Assembly (NCBI GenBank): GCA_002493835.1
Contig: DLAA01000030.1
Coordinates: 1 to 63,456 of the forward strand
DNA from: Lachnospiraceae bacterium UBA7060
Lineage (GTDB): Bacteria > Bacillota > Clostridia > Lachnospirales > Lachnospiraceae
Direction of reading: 5' to 3'
DNA: 63,456 nt
Part shown: piece by piece, positions 52,358-61,030 of the stretch
Position numbering within the stretch: position 1 is the first letter of the stretch
How the letters are laid out: every line of letters starts with the position of its first letter
The notes under the pieces: generated by a model
Told to the model about the DNA's origin: nothing
What the model saw: the letters and a program-made list of their open reading frames with translations, nothing else
Database searches by the model: none
Made by a program: the position numbers and the translations under genes

Positions 52358-52370
52358 AAAATGATCTATA

Positions 52371-52694
52371 TCAGTTATCCCTATTCAATGCTGCCAAAAA
52401 TCCTTCTACACTTCCCTGATTCCAAAACTCCACAAACTGACCAGCCAGTTTCCCTACATAATCCTCCTGAGGCACCAAAATCTGATATAAAAAGCTCCGT
52501 CCTTTTCTGTAGTGCTGCAGATACCCTTTTCTCACCAGCCTTGCCAGAAAGGTGGAGACCGTCTGGGATTTCCATGCCCTGTTATATTTCTCATTTACTC
52601 TCTGGGTAATATCTGTCAGACTAAGCTCCTTCTCCGCATCCCAAACAATCTTCATCACCAGTTGTTCACAATCTGTCAAATCTATCAATTGCAT
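52371..52694 (-). CDS. BlaI/MecI family repressor
   Basis: A 107-residue winged-helix protein of the BlaI/MecI/CopY family (MQLIDLTDCEQLVMKIVWDAEKELSLTDITQRV, then WKSQTVSTFLARLVRKGYL). The start could also be four codons upstream (52706). No BlaR1-type sensor protease gene lies beside it, so its inducing signal is unclear; it may be degraded by a distant BlaR1 or respond differently. It is divergent from the MATE exporter, a likely target. Confidence 0.85.
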   Translation of the reverse strand: MQLIDLTDCEQLVMKIVWDAEKELSLTDITQRVNEKYNRAWKSQTVSTFLARLVRKGYLQHYRKGRSFLYQILVPQEDYVGKLAGQFVEFWNQGSVEGFLAALNRDN

Positions 52695-52725
52695 TATTCC
52701 CTCCATTCTGTCTTTACACTTCGTT

Positions 52726-52785
52726 AAATTTATCTCTTGTTCTTTTCATCATATTTCATTTTTCATGTAATAACAAGATAAATTT
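52726..52785. promoter_or_regulatory. Inverted repeat between blaI and MATE gene, candidate operator
   Basis: AAATTTATCTCTTGTT (52726-52741) and AACAAGATAAATTTT (52772-52785) are inverted copies with one extra base and a 30-base gap, placed close to the blaI start. They could be paired half-sites for BlaI. A possible MATE promoter (TTGAAC at 52833, TGTATC at 52857) lies to the right. Confidence 0.5.
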
Positions 52786-52919
52786 TCTCTTCTACTTTTG
52801 TGCTTCCAATATTTAATTAAATGGTTTATAGGTTGAACTGATATGCCTTTATATGCTGTATCAAAATAGGCGTTGGAAAAGATATTGCATATAATTTGAA
52901 GATACAGTAAAATATTGAA

Positions 52920-54317
52920 ATGAGACTTTTAAGAAAAATACAAGACAAGTTTATAGGTGACAAAGCTTTTTATAAGATGGTGCTGGTCATCGCCATTCCC
53001 ATCATGATTCAAAACGGTATCACAAACTTTGTGAGCCTTTTGGATAATATTATGATTGGCCAGGTCGGAACAGAACAGATGTCCGGCGTAGCCATTGTAA
53101 ATCAGCTGCTCTTTGTATACAATCTCTGCCTGTTTGGAGCAGTGTCCGGTGCAGGCATTTTTACAGCACAGTATTTCGGGCAAAAAAACCAAGAGGGGAT
53201 TCGGCAGACAGTCCGTCTCAAAATCTGGATCGTCTCTCTGATTACTTTATTTACTGTAATCCTTTTTTTATCAGCAGGAGATCCGTTGATTACCCTCTAT
53301 CTGCAGGGAGAGGGCACAGCCGGAAGCGCTGATGCCACTCTGCTCTATGGCCGGGAATATCTTCAAATAATGCTGTCCGGGCTGATTCCTTTCATGCTGG
53401 TACAAGTCTATTCCAGCACTCTGCGAGAATGCAGTCAAACAATTCTACCTATGAAGGCAGGCGTAATCGCAGTATTCGTCAATCTGATTTTGAATTACAT
53501 ATTAATATATGGTAAGTTCGGCGCACCAGCCCTCGGTGTGCAGGGCGCTGCCATTGCCACCGTCATCTCCCGTTTTGTGGAGGCCTCTATTGTACTTGTC
53601 CACACCCACCGCCGCCCGAAGCAGAATCCCTTTATTGAAGGACTTTATACCACCTTTAAAGTGCCCGCTTCTCTGATAGGAAAGGTTATTAAAAAAGGCA
53701 GCCCTCTTTTACTAAATGAAACGTTGTGGGCCGCCGGTATGGCAATGCTGACACAATGTTACTCTATCCGCGGTCTCAATGTAATAGCAGCGCTAAATAT
53801 CTCCAATACAATTATCAACGTTTTCAACATTGTCTTTATTGCCTTGGGCGATTCTGTCGCTATCATTGTGGGGCAGCTTTTAGGTGCGGGCAAAATGAAA
53901 GAAGCCCGGGATACGGACAATAAGCTGATTGCATTCTCTGTCTTCAGCTGTACAGTCATTGCCAGCGCGATGCTTTTATTAGCACCTTTCTTTCCACACT
54001 TGTACAATACAAATGATGAGGCAAAGGCTTTGGCGGCTCGATTTATTATGATTGCTGCTGTTTTTATGCCTGTGCATGCTTTTCTGCACGCCGCTTATTT
54101 TACTCTGCGCTCCGGAGGGAAGACGATCATCACCTTTTTATTTGACAGTGTTTTTATCTGGTGCGTCAGTGTTACAATCGCTTTCACTTTGAGCCATTAC
54201 ACAACACTACCCGTAGTCACCGTCTACATTTTTGTGCAGATGGGCGACCTGGTAAAATGTGCAATCGGATTTATTCTGGTCAAAAAAGGCGTCTGGCTGC
54301 AGAACATTGTGTCCTGA
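52920..54317 (+). CDS. MATE family multidrug efflux transporter
   Basis: A 465-residue membrane protein with twelve predicted segments in two similar halves, as in MATE exporters, which push out cationic drugs or metabolites using Na+ or H+ gradients. Typical pieces: ALPIMIQNGITNFVSLLDNIMIG-like start (AIPIMIQNGITN...), VQGAAIATVISRFVEA and ALGDSVAIIVGQLLGAGK. The ribosome site is poor. It diverges from blaI and is followed by a strong terminator. Substrate unknown. Confidence 0.92.
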   Translation: MRLLRKIQDKFIGDKAFYKMVLVIAIPIMIQNGITNFVSLLDNIMIGQVGTEQMSGVAIVNQLLFVYNLCLFGAVSGAGIFTAQYFGQKNQEGIRQTVRLKIWIVSLITLFTVILFLSAGDPLITLYLQGEGTAGSADATLLYGREYLQIMLSGLIPFMLVQVYSSTLRECSQTILPMKAGVIAVFVNLILNYILIYGKFGAPALGVQGAAIATVISRFVEASIVLVHTHRRPKQNPFIEGLYTTFKVPASLIGKVIKKGSPLLLNETLWAAGMAMLTQCYSIRGLNVIAALNISNTIINVFNIVFIALGDSVAIIVGQLLGAGKMKEARDTDNKLIAFSVFSCTVIASAMLLLAPFFPHLYNTNDEAKALAARFIMIAAVFMPVHAFLHAAYFTLRSGGKTIITFLFDSVFIWCVSVTIAFTLSHYTTLPVVTVYIFVQMGDLVKCAIGFILVKKGVWLQNIVS

Positions 54318-54359
54318 TTTGAGTCACAGCAAGGCTGTGGCATGAAGGATTTTGGGAAT

Positions 54360-54377
54360 GTGCGCCGCGAGGCGCAC
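54360..54377. repeat. Hairpin after MATE gene
   Basis: A perfect 7-base stem GTGCGCC / GGCGCAC with a GCGA loop, located just before the main terminator. Confidence 0.6.
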
Positions 54378-54386
54378 ACCAAAATA

Positions 54387-54414
54387 CAAAACCACCGGCC
54401 ATGCCGGTGGTTTT
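54387..54414. terminator. Bidirectional terminator between MATE gene and rpe
   Basis: Stem AAAACCACCGGC / GCCGGTGGTTTT with a 3-base loop, symmetrical A and T runs. It ends the rightward MATE gene and, four bases after the rpe stop, the leftward arabinose operon. Confidence 0.92.
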
Positions 54415-54417
54415 GAT

Positions 54418-55080
54418 TCATCCCATCTTAAATTGTGCCAGATAACCTTTTACATTCTCTGTAATATTTCCTCCGAAAACTGCAGATCCCGCCACGATCA
54501 CATTGGCTCCAGCCTCTATCACGGTTTTTGTATTATCCAGTGTGATGCCGCCGTCCACCTGAATATCAAGATCCAGCCCCATCTCATCTGCCATTTCCCG
54601 TACTCGTCGAATGCGTTCCGTAGATTCAGGAATATACTTTTGTCCTCCAAACCCTGGCTCCACAGTCATAACAAGAAGCATGTCCAGCTTATTCAAATAT
54701 TTTCTTACCGCCTCCACAGGCGTTTTAGGCTTGATTGACATACCCACCCGGCAGCCCAGACTTCGAATCAGACTTATAGTTGCGTCCGCGTCTTCCGCAG
54801 CTTCCAAATGAAAGGTAATACTGTCCGCACCACACTCTTTGAACTCCTTCACATACCGCTCTGGTTCCACGATCATCAAATGCACATCAAAGGTCCTGTC
54901 TGTCACCTTGCGGATGCTGCGGATCAAAGGCATACCAAAAGAGATAGAAGGCACAAATACCCCATCCATCACGTCAATATGAATATATTCTGCTCCGGCT
55001 TCATCCGCCTCTCTGATCTGCTCTCCCAATCTGGCGAAATCCGCCGCCAAAATCGAGGGAGACAAAATTCTTTTACTCAT
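54418..55080 (-). CDS. rpe: Ribulose-phosphate 3-epimerase
   Basis: A 220-residue TIM-barrel enzyme that interconverts ribulose 5-phosphate and xylulose 5-phosphate. Motifs: LSPSILAADFARLGEQ, YIHIDVMDGVFVPSISFG, FDVHLMIVEPERY, LVMTVEPGFGGQKYIP and IQVDGGITLDNT, with the metal-binding His/Asp residues in place. It ends the araA-araB-araD-transketolase operon, which suits pentose flow into the pentose phosphate pathway. Confidence 0.96.
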   Translation of the reverse strand: MSKRILSPSILAADFARLGEQIREADEAGAEYIHIDVMDGVFVPSISFGMPLIRSIRKVTDRTFDVHLMIVEPERYVKEFKECGADSITFHLEAAEDADATISLIRSLGCRVGMSIKPKTPVEAVRKYLNKLDMLLVMTVEPGFGGQKYIPESTERIRRVREMADEMGLDLDIQVDGGITLDNTKTVIEAGANVIVAGSAVFGGNITENVKGYLAQFKMG

Positions 55081-55133
55081 ATTTATTTCCTCCGCAGTGC
55101 CACTCGGTTCGCGGGCTGTCTGTGCACTGCTCT

Positions 55134-56078
55134 TTACTTTCGCACAAACTCTTTTGTCTTTTCGTAAATGCCCTTCCCATCCAGACCATACTTCTCTACC
55201 AGCGCATTGGCAGGCCCAGACTCACCAAAAGTATCCTGCATTCCGATCCGCAGAACAGGTGTGGGATGCTTCTCAGACAGACAATCGCAGACTGCGCTGC
55301 CAAGGCCGCCGATCACGGTGTGCTCTTCAGCTGTCACAACCTTGCCGGTCTTTTTCGCAGAAGCCAGCACTAACTCTTCATCCAAGGGCTTGATGGTGTG
55401 AATATTGATGACTTCGGCACTGATCCCATCCTTCTCCAACATTTCTGCCGCATCCAGAGCAGAAGCAACCGTAATGCCGCTGGCAATAATCGTCACATCC
55501 GTTCCCTCTCTCAAAAGAACACCTTTGCCAACCTCAAACTTATAATCCGGTCTGTCATTGATTACAGGCACCGCTGCACGGCCAAAGCGCAGATACACAG
55601 GGCCTTCCATCTCAATCGCCGCTCTCACGGCTGCTTTTGCCTCCACGTCGTCGGAGGGCACAATAACAGTCATACCGGGAATTGTACGCATCAGAGCTAC
55701 ATCCTCGTTACACTGATGGGTCGCACCGTCCTCACCTACGGTAATGCCCGCATGGGTCGCACCGATTTTTACATTCAAGTGCGGATAACCGATGGAGTTA
55801 CGAACCTGCTCAAAGTTACGTCCCGCCGCAAACATGGCAAAGGAGCTGATAAAAGGTATTTTACCGCAAGTAGCAAGGCCCGCCGCAATACCTGTCATAT
55901 TACACTCTGCGATACCACAGTCAATGTGACGATCCGGAAATGCTTTCTTAAACACGCCGGTCTTGGTCGCACCTGCAAGGTCTGCATCCAGCACTACCAG
56001 ATCCGGAAATTCTGCACCACACTCGGCAAGTGCATTACCATAGCTTTCTCTTGTTGCAATTTTTTTCACATCTGCCAT
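55134..56078 (-). CDS. Transketolase, C-terminal subunit
   Basis: A 314-residue protein matching the central pyrimidine-binding and C-terminal domains of transketolase (RESYGNALAECGAEFPDLVVLDADL, HAGITVGEDGATHQ, then the C-terminal TVIGGLGSAVCDCL). Together with the upstream subunit it forms a split transketolase, common in Clostridia. The start overlaps the preceding stop as TAATG, with AGGAGGTG upstream, giving equal translation of the two subunits. It moves two-carbon units between pentose and other sugar phosphates. Confidence 0.92.
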   Translation of the reverse strand: MADVKKIATRESYGNALAECGAEFPDLVVLDADLAGATKTGVFKKAFPDRHIDCGIAECNMTGIAAGLATCGKIPFISSFAMFAAGRNFEQVRNSIGYPHLNVKIGATHAGITVGEDGATHQCNEDVALMRTIPGMTVIVPSDDVEAKAAVRAAIEMEGPVYLRFGRAAVPVINDRPDYKFEVGKGVLLREGTDVTIIASGITVASALDAAEMLEKDGISAEVINIHTIKPLDEELVLASAKKTGKVVTAEEHTVIGGLGSAVCDCLSEKHPTPVLRIGMQDTFGESGPANALVEKYGLDGKGIYEKTKEFVRK

Positions 56079-56917
56079 TAGTTTGCACCTCCTAACTCTT
56101 CACCGATCTTCTCAAGATCTGCCATCGCCGTTGCGTACTCTTCATCATTGGGAGCCTTGCCATGCCATCCCGCATTGTTCTCCATAAAGGAAACGCCCTT
56201 GCCTTTCACTGTCTTTGCAATGATAGCGGTGGGCATACCCTTGGTAGCCTTCGCTTCTTTGAAAGCGGCGTCGATCTGATCAAAGTCATTGCCATCAATA
56301 TTGATTACATGGAAGTTAAACGCCTCAAATTTCTTGTCAATCGGATAGGGAGAGCATACGTCGTCAATCTTACCGTCGATCTGCAGACCGTTATTGTCCA
56401 CAATCACTACCAGATTATCCAGCTTTCTGTGACCTGCAAACATGGAAGCCTCCCATACCTGGCCTTCCTGAATTTCACCATCTCCGAGAAGAGTATAAGT
56501 TCTATAATCCTTATTGTCCATTTTTGCCGCCAGCGCCATGCCTACTGCTGCGGAAATACCCTGTCCAAGAGATCCCGAAGACATATCTACACCAGGTGTC
56601 TCCTGCATACAGGGATGTCCCTGCAGATAAGAACCCAAGTGACGCAGAGTCGGAAGATCCTCTACCGGGAAGTATCCTCTGTTTGCCAAAACAGAATAGA
56701 GTCCGGGAGCCGTGTGTCCTTTAGAGAGCACAAAACGGTCTCTGTCTGCTTTCTTAGGATCCTTCGGATCAATGTTCATCTCCTCAAAATACAGGTAAGT
56801 AAAAATATCTGCTGCCGACAAGGATCCGCCCGGATGCCCCGCCTTAGCACCGTGTACCGCTGTCACGATACCTTTGCGAACTTCATTAGCTTTTTTCTGT
56901 AACTCTAATTTGTTCAT
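56078..56917 (-). CDS. Transketolase, N-terminal subunit
   Basis: A 279-residue protein equal to the thiamine-diphosphate-binding N-terminal domain of transketolase: HGAKAGHPGGSLSAADI, RFVLSKGHTAPGLYS, and the ThDP motif LLGDGEIQEGQVWEASMFAGHRKLDNLVVIVDNN (G-D-G...N-N). It precedes the C-terminal subunit and lies 32 bases after araD in the arabinose operon, linking arabinose breakdown to the non-oxidative pentose phosphate pathway. Confidence 0.93.
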   Translation of the reverse strand: MNKLELQKKANEVRKGIVTAVHGAKAGHPGGSLSAADIFTYLYFEEMNIDPKDPKKADRDRFVLSKGHTAPGLYSVLANRGYFPVEDLPTLRHLGSYLQGHPCMQETPGVDMSSGSLGQGISAAVGMALAAKMDNKDYRTYTLLGDGEIQEGQVWEASMFAGHRKLDNLVVIVDNNGLQIDGKIDDVCSPYPIDKKFEAFNFHVINIDGNDFDQIDAAFKEAKATKGMPTAIIAKTVKGKGVSFMENNAGWHGKAPNDEEYATAMADLEKIGEELGGAN

Positions 56918-56949
56918 CGCTGTCCTCCATATTAAAAATATTTATTAAA

Positions 56950-57645
56950 TTATTTTTGTCCGTAGTAAGCATTCTCCCCATGTTTACGGAAGTAATGCTT
57001 ATCCTGCAGTTCCTGAGGCGCAGGCTGGATTCTTGCATTGATTGTCTCCGCACGGTATGCCATCTTCGCCACTTCCTCCAAAACCACTGCATTGTGCACC
57101 GCCTCATGAGCGTCCTTACCCCACGCAAAAGGCCCATGATTCTTGCAGAGCACTGCCGGCACAGCCACGGGATCTTTATCCATTCTCTTAAACTCACTGA
57201 CAATCAACAGACCCGTGTTTTTCTCGTAGGCATCTGAGATTTCCTGCTCATTCAGACAGCGCAGGCAGGGAATCTCTCCATAGAAATAGTCCGCATGAGT
57301 GGTGCCGTAGCAGGGAATGCTCCTGCCCGCCTGCGCCCAGCTCGTAGCATAGGAAGAATGAGTATGTACAACGCCGCCAATCTCATGGTAAGCTTTATAA
57401 AGTTCCACATGTGTCGCGGTATCGGAAGAAGGATTATACTTTCCTTCTACCTTTTTACCCTCCAAATCAACCAAAACCATATCATCCGGCGTTAGTTTGT
57501 CATAATCCACACCGCTCGGCTTAATCGCGAAAATGCCGCTCTCCCTGTCGATCTCACTCACATTACCCCAAGTGAACGTGACGAGTCCGTATTTCGGAAG
57601 AAGCATATTCGCCTCATAAACTCGTTTTTTCAGTTCCTCTAACAC
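56950..57645 (-). CDS. araD: L-ribulose-5-phosphate 4-epimerase
   Basis: A 231-residue class II aldolase-family epimerase that turns L-ribulose 5-phosphate into D-xylulose 5-phosphate. Zinc ligands are visible in VVHTHSSYATSWAQAG (HTH) and the later His in LCKNHGPFAWGKDAHEAVHNAVVLEEVA. It starts with GTG behind AAAGGAG. Third step of the arabinose pathway, between araB and the split transketolase genes. Confidence 0.95.
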   Translation of the reverse strand: MLEELKKRVYEANMLLPKYGLVTFTWGNVSEIDRESGIFAIKPSGVDYDKLTPDDMVLVDLEGKKVEGKYNPSSDTATHVELYKAYHEIGGVVHTHSSYATSWAQAGRSIPCYGTTHADYFYGEIPCLRCLNEQEISDAYEKNTGLLIVSEFKRMDKDPVAVPAVLCKNHGPFAWGKDAHEAVHNAVVLEEVAKMAYRAETINARIQPAPQELQDKHYFRKHGENAYYGQK

Positions 57646-57727
57646 AATTTCAGCTCCTTTCCTTAATCTTCCAGACCTTTATTGATTCTTGCTTTCACCC
57701 GCTTAGCGTTATCTTCTTATCCCGCGC

Positions 57728-59317
57728 CTACATCGACTCAACCGCCGCTCTCTCGATAGCCAGCCCCGCGCTGTAAACTTTCATGAACTTGTTAAAGCCT
57801 TCCACATCGGATGCCTTGGGCTCCAGCTTCTCACCCTTCTGTCCTGCAAACACCTTGCTGTCTAGAAATGCTGCCAAGCTTTCATCTGCGCCCTTGTTGA
57901 TCATATAGGAAGCCAGAAGCGCAATACCCCATGCACCGCCTTCTCCGGCTGTCTCCATCACGCTTACAGGTGCGTTCATAGCCGCCGCGAGGATGCTCTG
58001 TCCTACACCCTTCGTCTTGAACAAGCCGCCGTGTCCCAGAATCTCATCCACTTCTACATTCTCCTCCGTAAACAGAATGTCGAAACCTGTCTTTAATGCA
58101 CCCAAAGAAGTGAACAGATGCACTCTCATAAAGTTTGCCAGATTAAACTTGGCATCCGGTGTGCGGACGAACAACGGACGTCCTTCATTAAAGCCAGTTA
58201 CATGCTCGCCGGAAAAATAGTTATAAGCAAGCAGGCCGCCGCAGTCGTCGTCACCCTCGAGAGCCTTGCGGTAAAGATTTCCGTACAGCTCGTTCATATC
58301 TACCTTCATGCCCATCACTTCCGAGTACTCCTTAAACAGGTTCACCCATGCATTCAGGTCGGAAGTACAGTTATTGCAATGCACCATAGCTACCAGACTG
58401 CCGTCGGGTGTGGTCACCAGATCGATGGCATCATATACTTTAGTCAGATCTTTCTCAAGAACGATCATGCCGAACACACTGGTTCCCGCAGATACGTTGC
58501 CGGTACGTTTAGCCACGCTGTTGGTCGCCGCCATACCTGTCCCTGCGTCGCCTTCAGGAGGACATAAGGGAATACCTGCCTGTAAAGTTCCAGTGGGATC
58601 CAGAAGCTTCGCACCCTCTTCTGTCAGCGCGCCCGCCTGCTGCCCAGCCGTATATACCGCTGGAAGCACATCCTTCAATTTCCATGCAAACCCCTTGTCT
58701 GCAACCGCCTCGTCAAACTGAGCGATCATCTTCTCGTTAAACTGTCCTGTAGCAATGTCGATCGGGAACATGCCGGAAGCCTCGCCCACGCCCAAAATCT
58801 TCTCACCCGTCAGTTTCCAGTGAATATAACCTGCCAGCGTGATAACAAATTTCAGATCCGCTACGTGCTCCTCACCGTTTAAAATTGCCTGGTAAAGATG
58901 GGCGATACTCCATCTCTGCGGAATATGATAGTTGAAAAGCTCTGTCAGCTTCGTGGACGCTTCCTCCGTGATGGTATTTCTCCAAGTACGGAAAGGCACC
59001 ATCAATTCATCCTTCTCATTGAACGCCATGTAACCATGCATCATAGCAGAAAAGCCGATGGCACCGAGCTTCACAAGCTTCTCCCCATACTGTGCCTGCA
59101 CATCTTCGGTCAGTTTCTTGTAGCAGTCCTGCAGTCCTGTCCAAATATCGTCCAGACTATAAGTCCAGATACCGTTCTCCAATCTGTTCTCCCAGTCGTG
59201 CGCGCCCGATGCGATAGGCTTATTGTTCTCATCAACCAGGACCGCTTTAATTCTGGTAGAGCCGAACTCAATGCCCAGCACCGCTTTACCGCTTGCAATA
59301 CATTCTTTTGCTCCCAT
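57728..59317 (-). CDS. araB: L-ribulokinase-type FGGY carbohydrate kinase
   Basis: A 529-residue FGGY kinase with ASKHA-fold ATP sites (VLGIEFGSTRIKAVLVDE, AGTSVFGMIVL, ILGHGGLFKTKGVGQSILA) and the C-terminal ETAGEGGAWGIAL. It differs from the classical E. coli AraB and is of the second type found in Clostridia, sometimes annotated as ribulokinase or xylulokinase-like; its position between araA and araD argues for L-ribulose. AGGAGG lies 15 bases upstream with GGGA closer to the ATG. Confidence 0.85.
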   Translation of the reverse strand: MGAKECIASGKAVLGIEFGSTRIKAVLVDENNKPIASGAHDWENRLENGIWTYSLDDIWTGLQDCYKKLTEDVQAQYGEKLVKLGAIGFSAMMHGYMAFNEKDELMVPFRTWRNTITEEASTKLTELFNYHIPQRWSIAHLYQAILNGEEHVADLKFVITLAGYIHWKLTGEKILGVGEASGMFPIDIATGQFNEKMIAQFDEAVADKGFAWKLKDVLPAVYTAGQQAGALTEEGAKLLDPTGTLQAGIPLCPPEGDAGTGMAATNSVAKRTGNVSAGTSVFGMIVLEKDLTKVYDAIDLVTTPDGSLVAMVHCNNCTSDLNAWVNLFKEYSEVMGMKVDMNELYGNLYRKALEGDDDCGGLLAYNYFSGEHVTGFNEGRPLFVRTPDAKFNLANFMRVHLFTSLGALKTGFDILFTEENVEVDEILGHGGLFKTKGVGQSILAAAMNAPVSVMETAGEGGAWGIALLASYMINKGADESLAAFLDSKVFAGQKGEKLEPKASDVEGFNKFMKVYSAGLAIERAAVESM

Positions 59318-59345
59318 AACTTATCCCTATACCTCCTTGTTTATA

Positions 59346-60845
59346 TTATTTTTCATACGCACTTGCGTTCCATCTCAGCATATTCTTAAAGTCGCGGACG
59401 TTGGTATCCTTATCAATTACAACACTCTCAATACCCATCGCATCTGCCCAGTCAACCATCTGATCTACGGTCAGATCATAGGAAAATGCCGTGTGATGTG
59501 CACCGCCTGCCAAAATCCATGCTGTTGCGCCAACTTCCAGATTAGGCTGCGGCGTCCAGTACGCTGTACCTACCGGCAGCTTCGGCATAGGCTTCTCCAC
59601 CTTCTTGCAATCTACCGCATTGATAAGCAGACGGAATCTGGTCCCCAGATCCACCAGCGAACATGCTACTGCAGGGCCTTCCTTTGCGGTGAATACCAGA
59701 CGTGCGGGATCTTCCCTGTTTCCCATGGACAGCGGGCACACCTTGATGCCGATATCGCCGTCCGCCACAGAAGGACATACCTCAAGCATATGTGCCTGTA
59801 AAATGCCTTCCTTTCCAGGCACTAAGTTGTAAGTGTAGTCCTCCATCATGGAAGTTCCCTTTGCATCCTTTATATCAGCTGTCATCAGCTTCATAAGACG
59901 AACCATAGCTGCTACCTTCCAGTCACCCTCTGCACCGAAACCGTAGCCTTTCTCCATCAGTCTCTGAATCGCAAGACCAGGAAGCTGTTTCAGGCCGCCC
60001 AGCATACCAAAATGAGTGACTACTGCGTGATAGTCGTTCTCCACCAGGAATTTCTCGATACCGATCTCCTGTTTGGCCTGTACTGCCACATGTCTTCTGA
60101 ACTCGTCCGCATCTCTGCCCTCGTCGATGATCTTATATTTGCTGTAGTACTCCTCCACCAGCGCATCCACATCACCCTGAAGTACAGCATCCACATACTC
60201 TACTACATCGTTTACACAGTAATGGTCAATCTCCCAGCCAAACTTAATCTGTGCCTCTACCTTGTCGCCCTCTGTCACTGCCACATTGTTCATATTGTCA
60301 CCGAAACGACATACACGCACATGGGAAGACTCGATCACCCCGATCGCCGTGCGCATCCAGCTTCCTAATTGCTTCTGCACACTCTCCGATGCCCAATGTC
60401 CCACAATGATCTTGCGCTCAATGCCCATGCGGCTCACAATATGCCCATACTCTCTATCGCCGTGAGCGGACTGATTTTCATTCATAAAATCCATATCGAT
60501 GGTGTCATAAGGAAGCTCCTCATTGAACTGTGTGTGCAGATGGCACAGCGGTTTTCTGAACTCCTTCAGACCCAAAATCCACATCTTAGCCGGGGAGAAC
60601 GTGTGCATCCAAGTAATTACACCCGCACACTCCGGATCATTATTCGCATCATTGAAAGCCTTTCGGATAGAAGCCTGCCCCAACAGTGTAGGCTTCAATA
60701 CCACCTCGAAGGGCAGATTGCCGGAAGCGTTAAGCCCCTCCACCATCTTAGCGGAATGATCCGCCACTTTTCTCAGACACTCATCCCCATATAAGTCCTG
60801 AGACCCCGTGCAAAACCAAAATTTGTAGTTCTTTACTGCGCTCAT
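59346..60845 (-). CDS. araA: L-arabinose isomerase
   Basis: A 499-residue protein of full family length converting L-arabinose to L-ribulose. The N-terminus KFWFCTGSQDLYG, the middle TWMHTFSPAKMWI, and metal or catalytic residues in GAEGDWKVAAMVRLMK, TSMMEDYTYNLVPG and GGAHHTAFS are characteristic. It is the first gene of the arabinose operon, following a 185-base region with several AraR-type boxes. Confidence 0.97.
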   Translation of the reverse strand: MSAVKNYKFWFCTGSQDLYGDECLRKVADHSAKMVEGLNASGNLPFEVVLKPTLLGQASIRKAFNDANNDPECAGVITWMHTFSPAKMWILGLKEFRKPLCHLHTQFNEELPYDTIDMDFMNENQSAHGDREYGHIVSRMGIERKIIVGHWASESVQKQLGSWMRTAIGVIESSHVRVCRFGDNMNNVAVTEGDKVEAQIKFGWEIDHYCVNDVVEYVDAVLQGDVDALVEEYYSKYKIIDEGRDADEFRRHVAVQAKQEIGIEKFLVENDYHAVVTHFGMLGGLKQLPGLAIQRLMEKGYGFGAEGDWKVAAMVRLMKLMTADIKDAKGTSMMEDYTYNLVPGKEGILQAHMLEVCPSVADGDIGIKVCPLSMGNREDPARLVFTAKEGPAVACSLVDLGTRFRLLINAVDCKKVEKPMPKLPVGTAYWTPQPNLEVGATAWILAGGAHHTAFSYDLTVDQMVDWADAMGIESVVIDKDTNVRDFKNMLRWNASAYEK

Positions 60846-60877
60846 ACAATACCCTCTCTTTCTTTTTTAATCTTTAG

Positions 60878-60893
60878 TTGTACTCTTATACAA
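60878..60893. promoter_or_regulatory. AraR-type box A (TTGTA-N6-TACAA)
   Basis: TTGTA and TACAA half-sites with a 6-base gap, 33 bases upstream of araA. The half-sites match AraR boxes, but the spacing is wider than the usual 2 bases. Confidence 0.5.
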
Positions 60894-60900
60894 TTTGTCC

Positions 60901-60915
60901 TTGTATTTAGTACAA
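60901..60915. promoter_or_regulatory. AraR-type box B (TTGTA-N5-TACAA)
   Basis: Second pair of TTGTA/TACAA half-sites, with a 5-base gap, between araA and the main promoter. Confidence 0.5.
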
Positions 60916-60939
60916 CTATTCTTCCTTTTCTCTCTTATT

Positions 60940-60969
60940 ATTTTACGACTTGTATGTACAAATAATCAA
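60940..60969 (-). promoter_or_regulatory. araA promoter overlapping perfect AraR box
   Basis: On the minus strand TTGATT (60969-60964), 18-base spacer, TAAAAT (60945-60940). A perfect AraR palindrome TTGTATGTACAA (60950-60961) lies within the spacer, so AraR would block polymerase directly and arabinose would relieve it. Confidence 0.75.
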
Positions 60970-61030
60970 GTTGTATATATCAATATTTTTCCATGACGGT
61001 GCTGTTCTTGCTGTCGCCTGAAACTTACAG

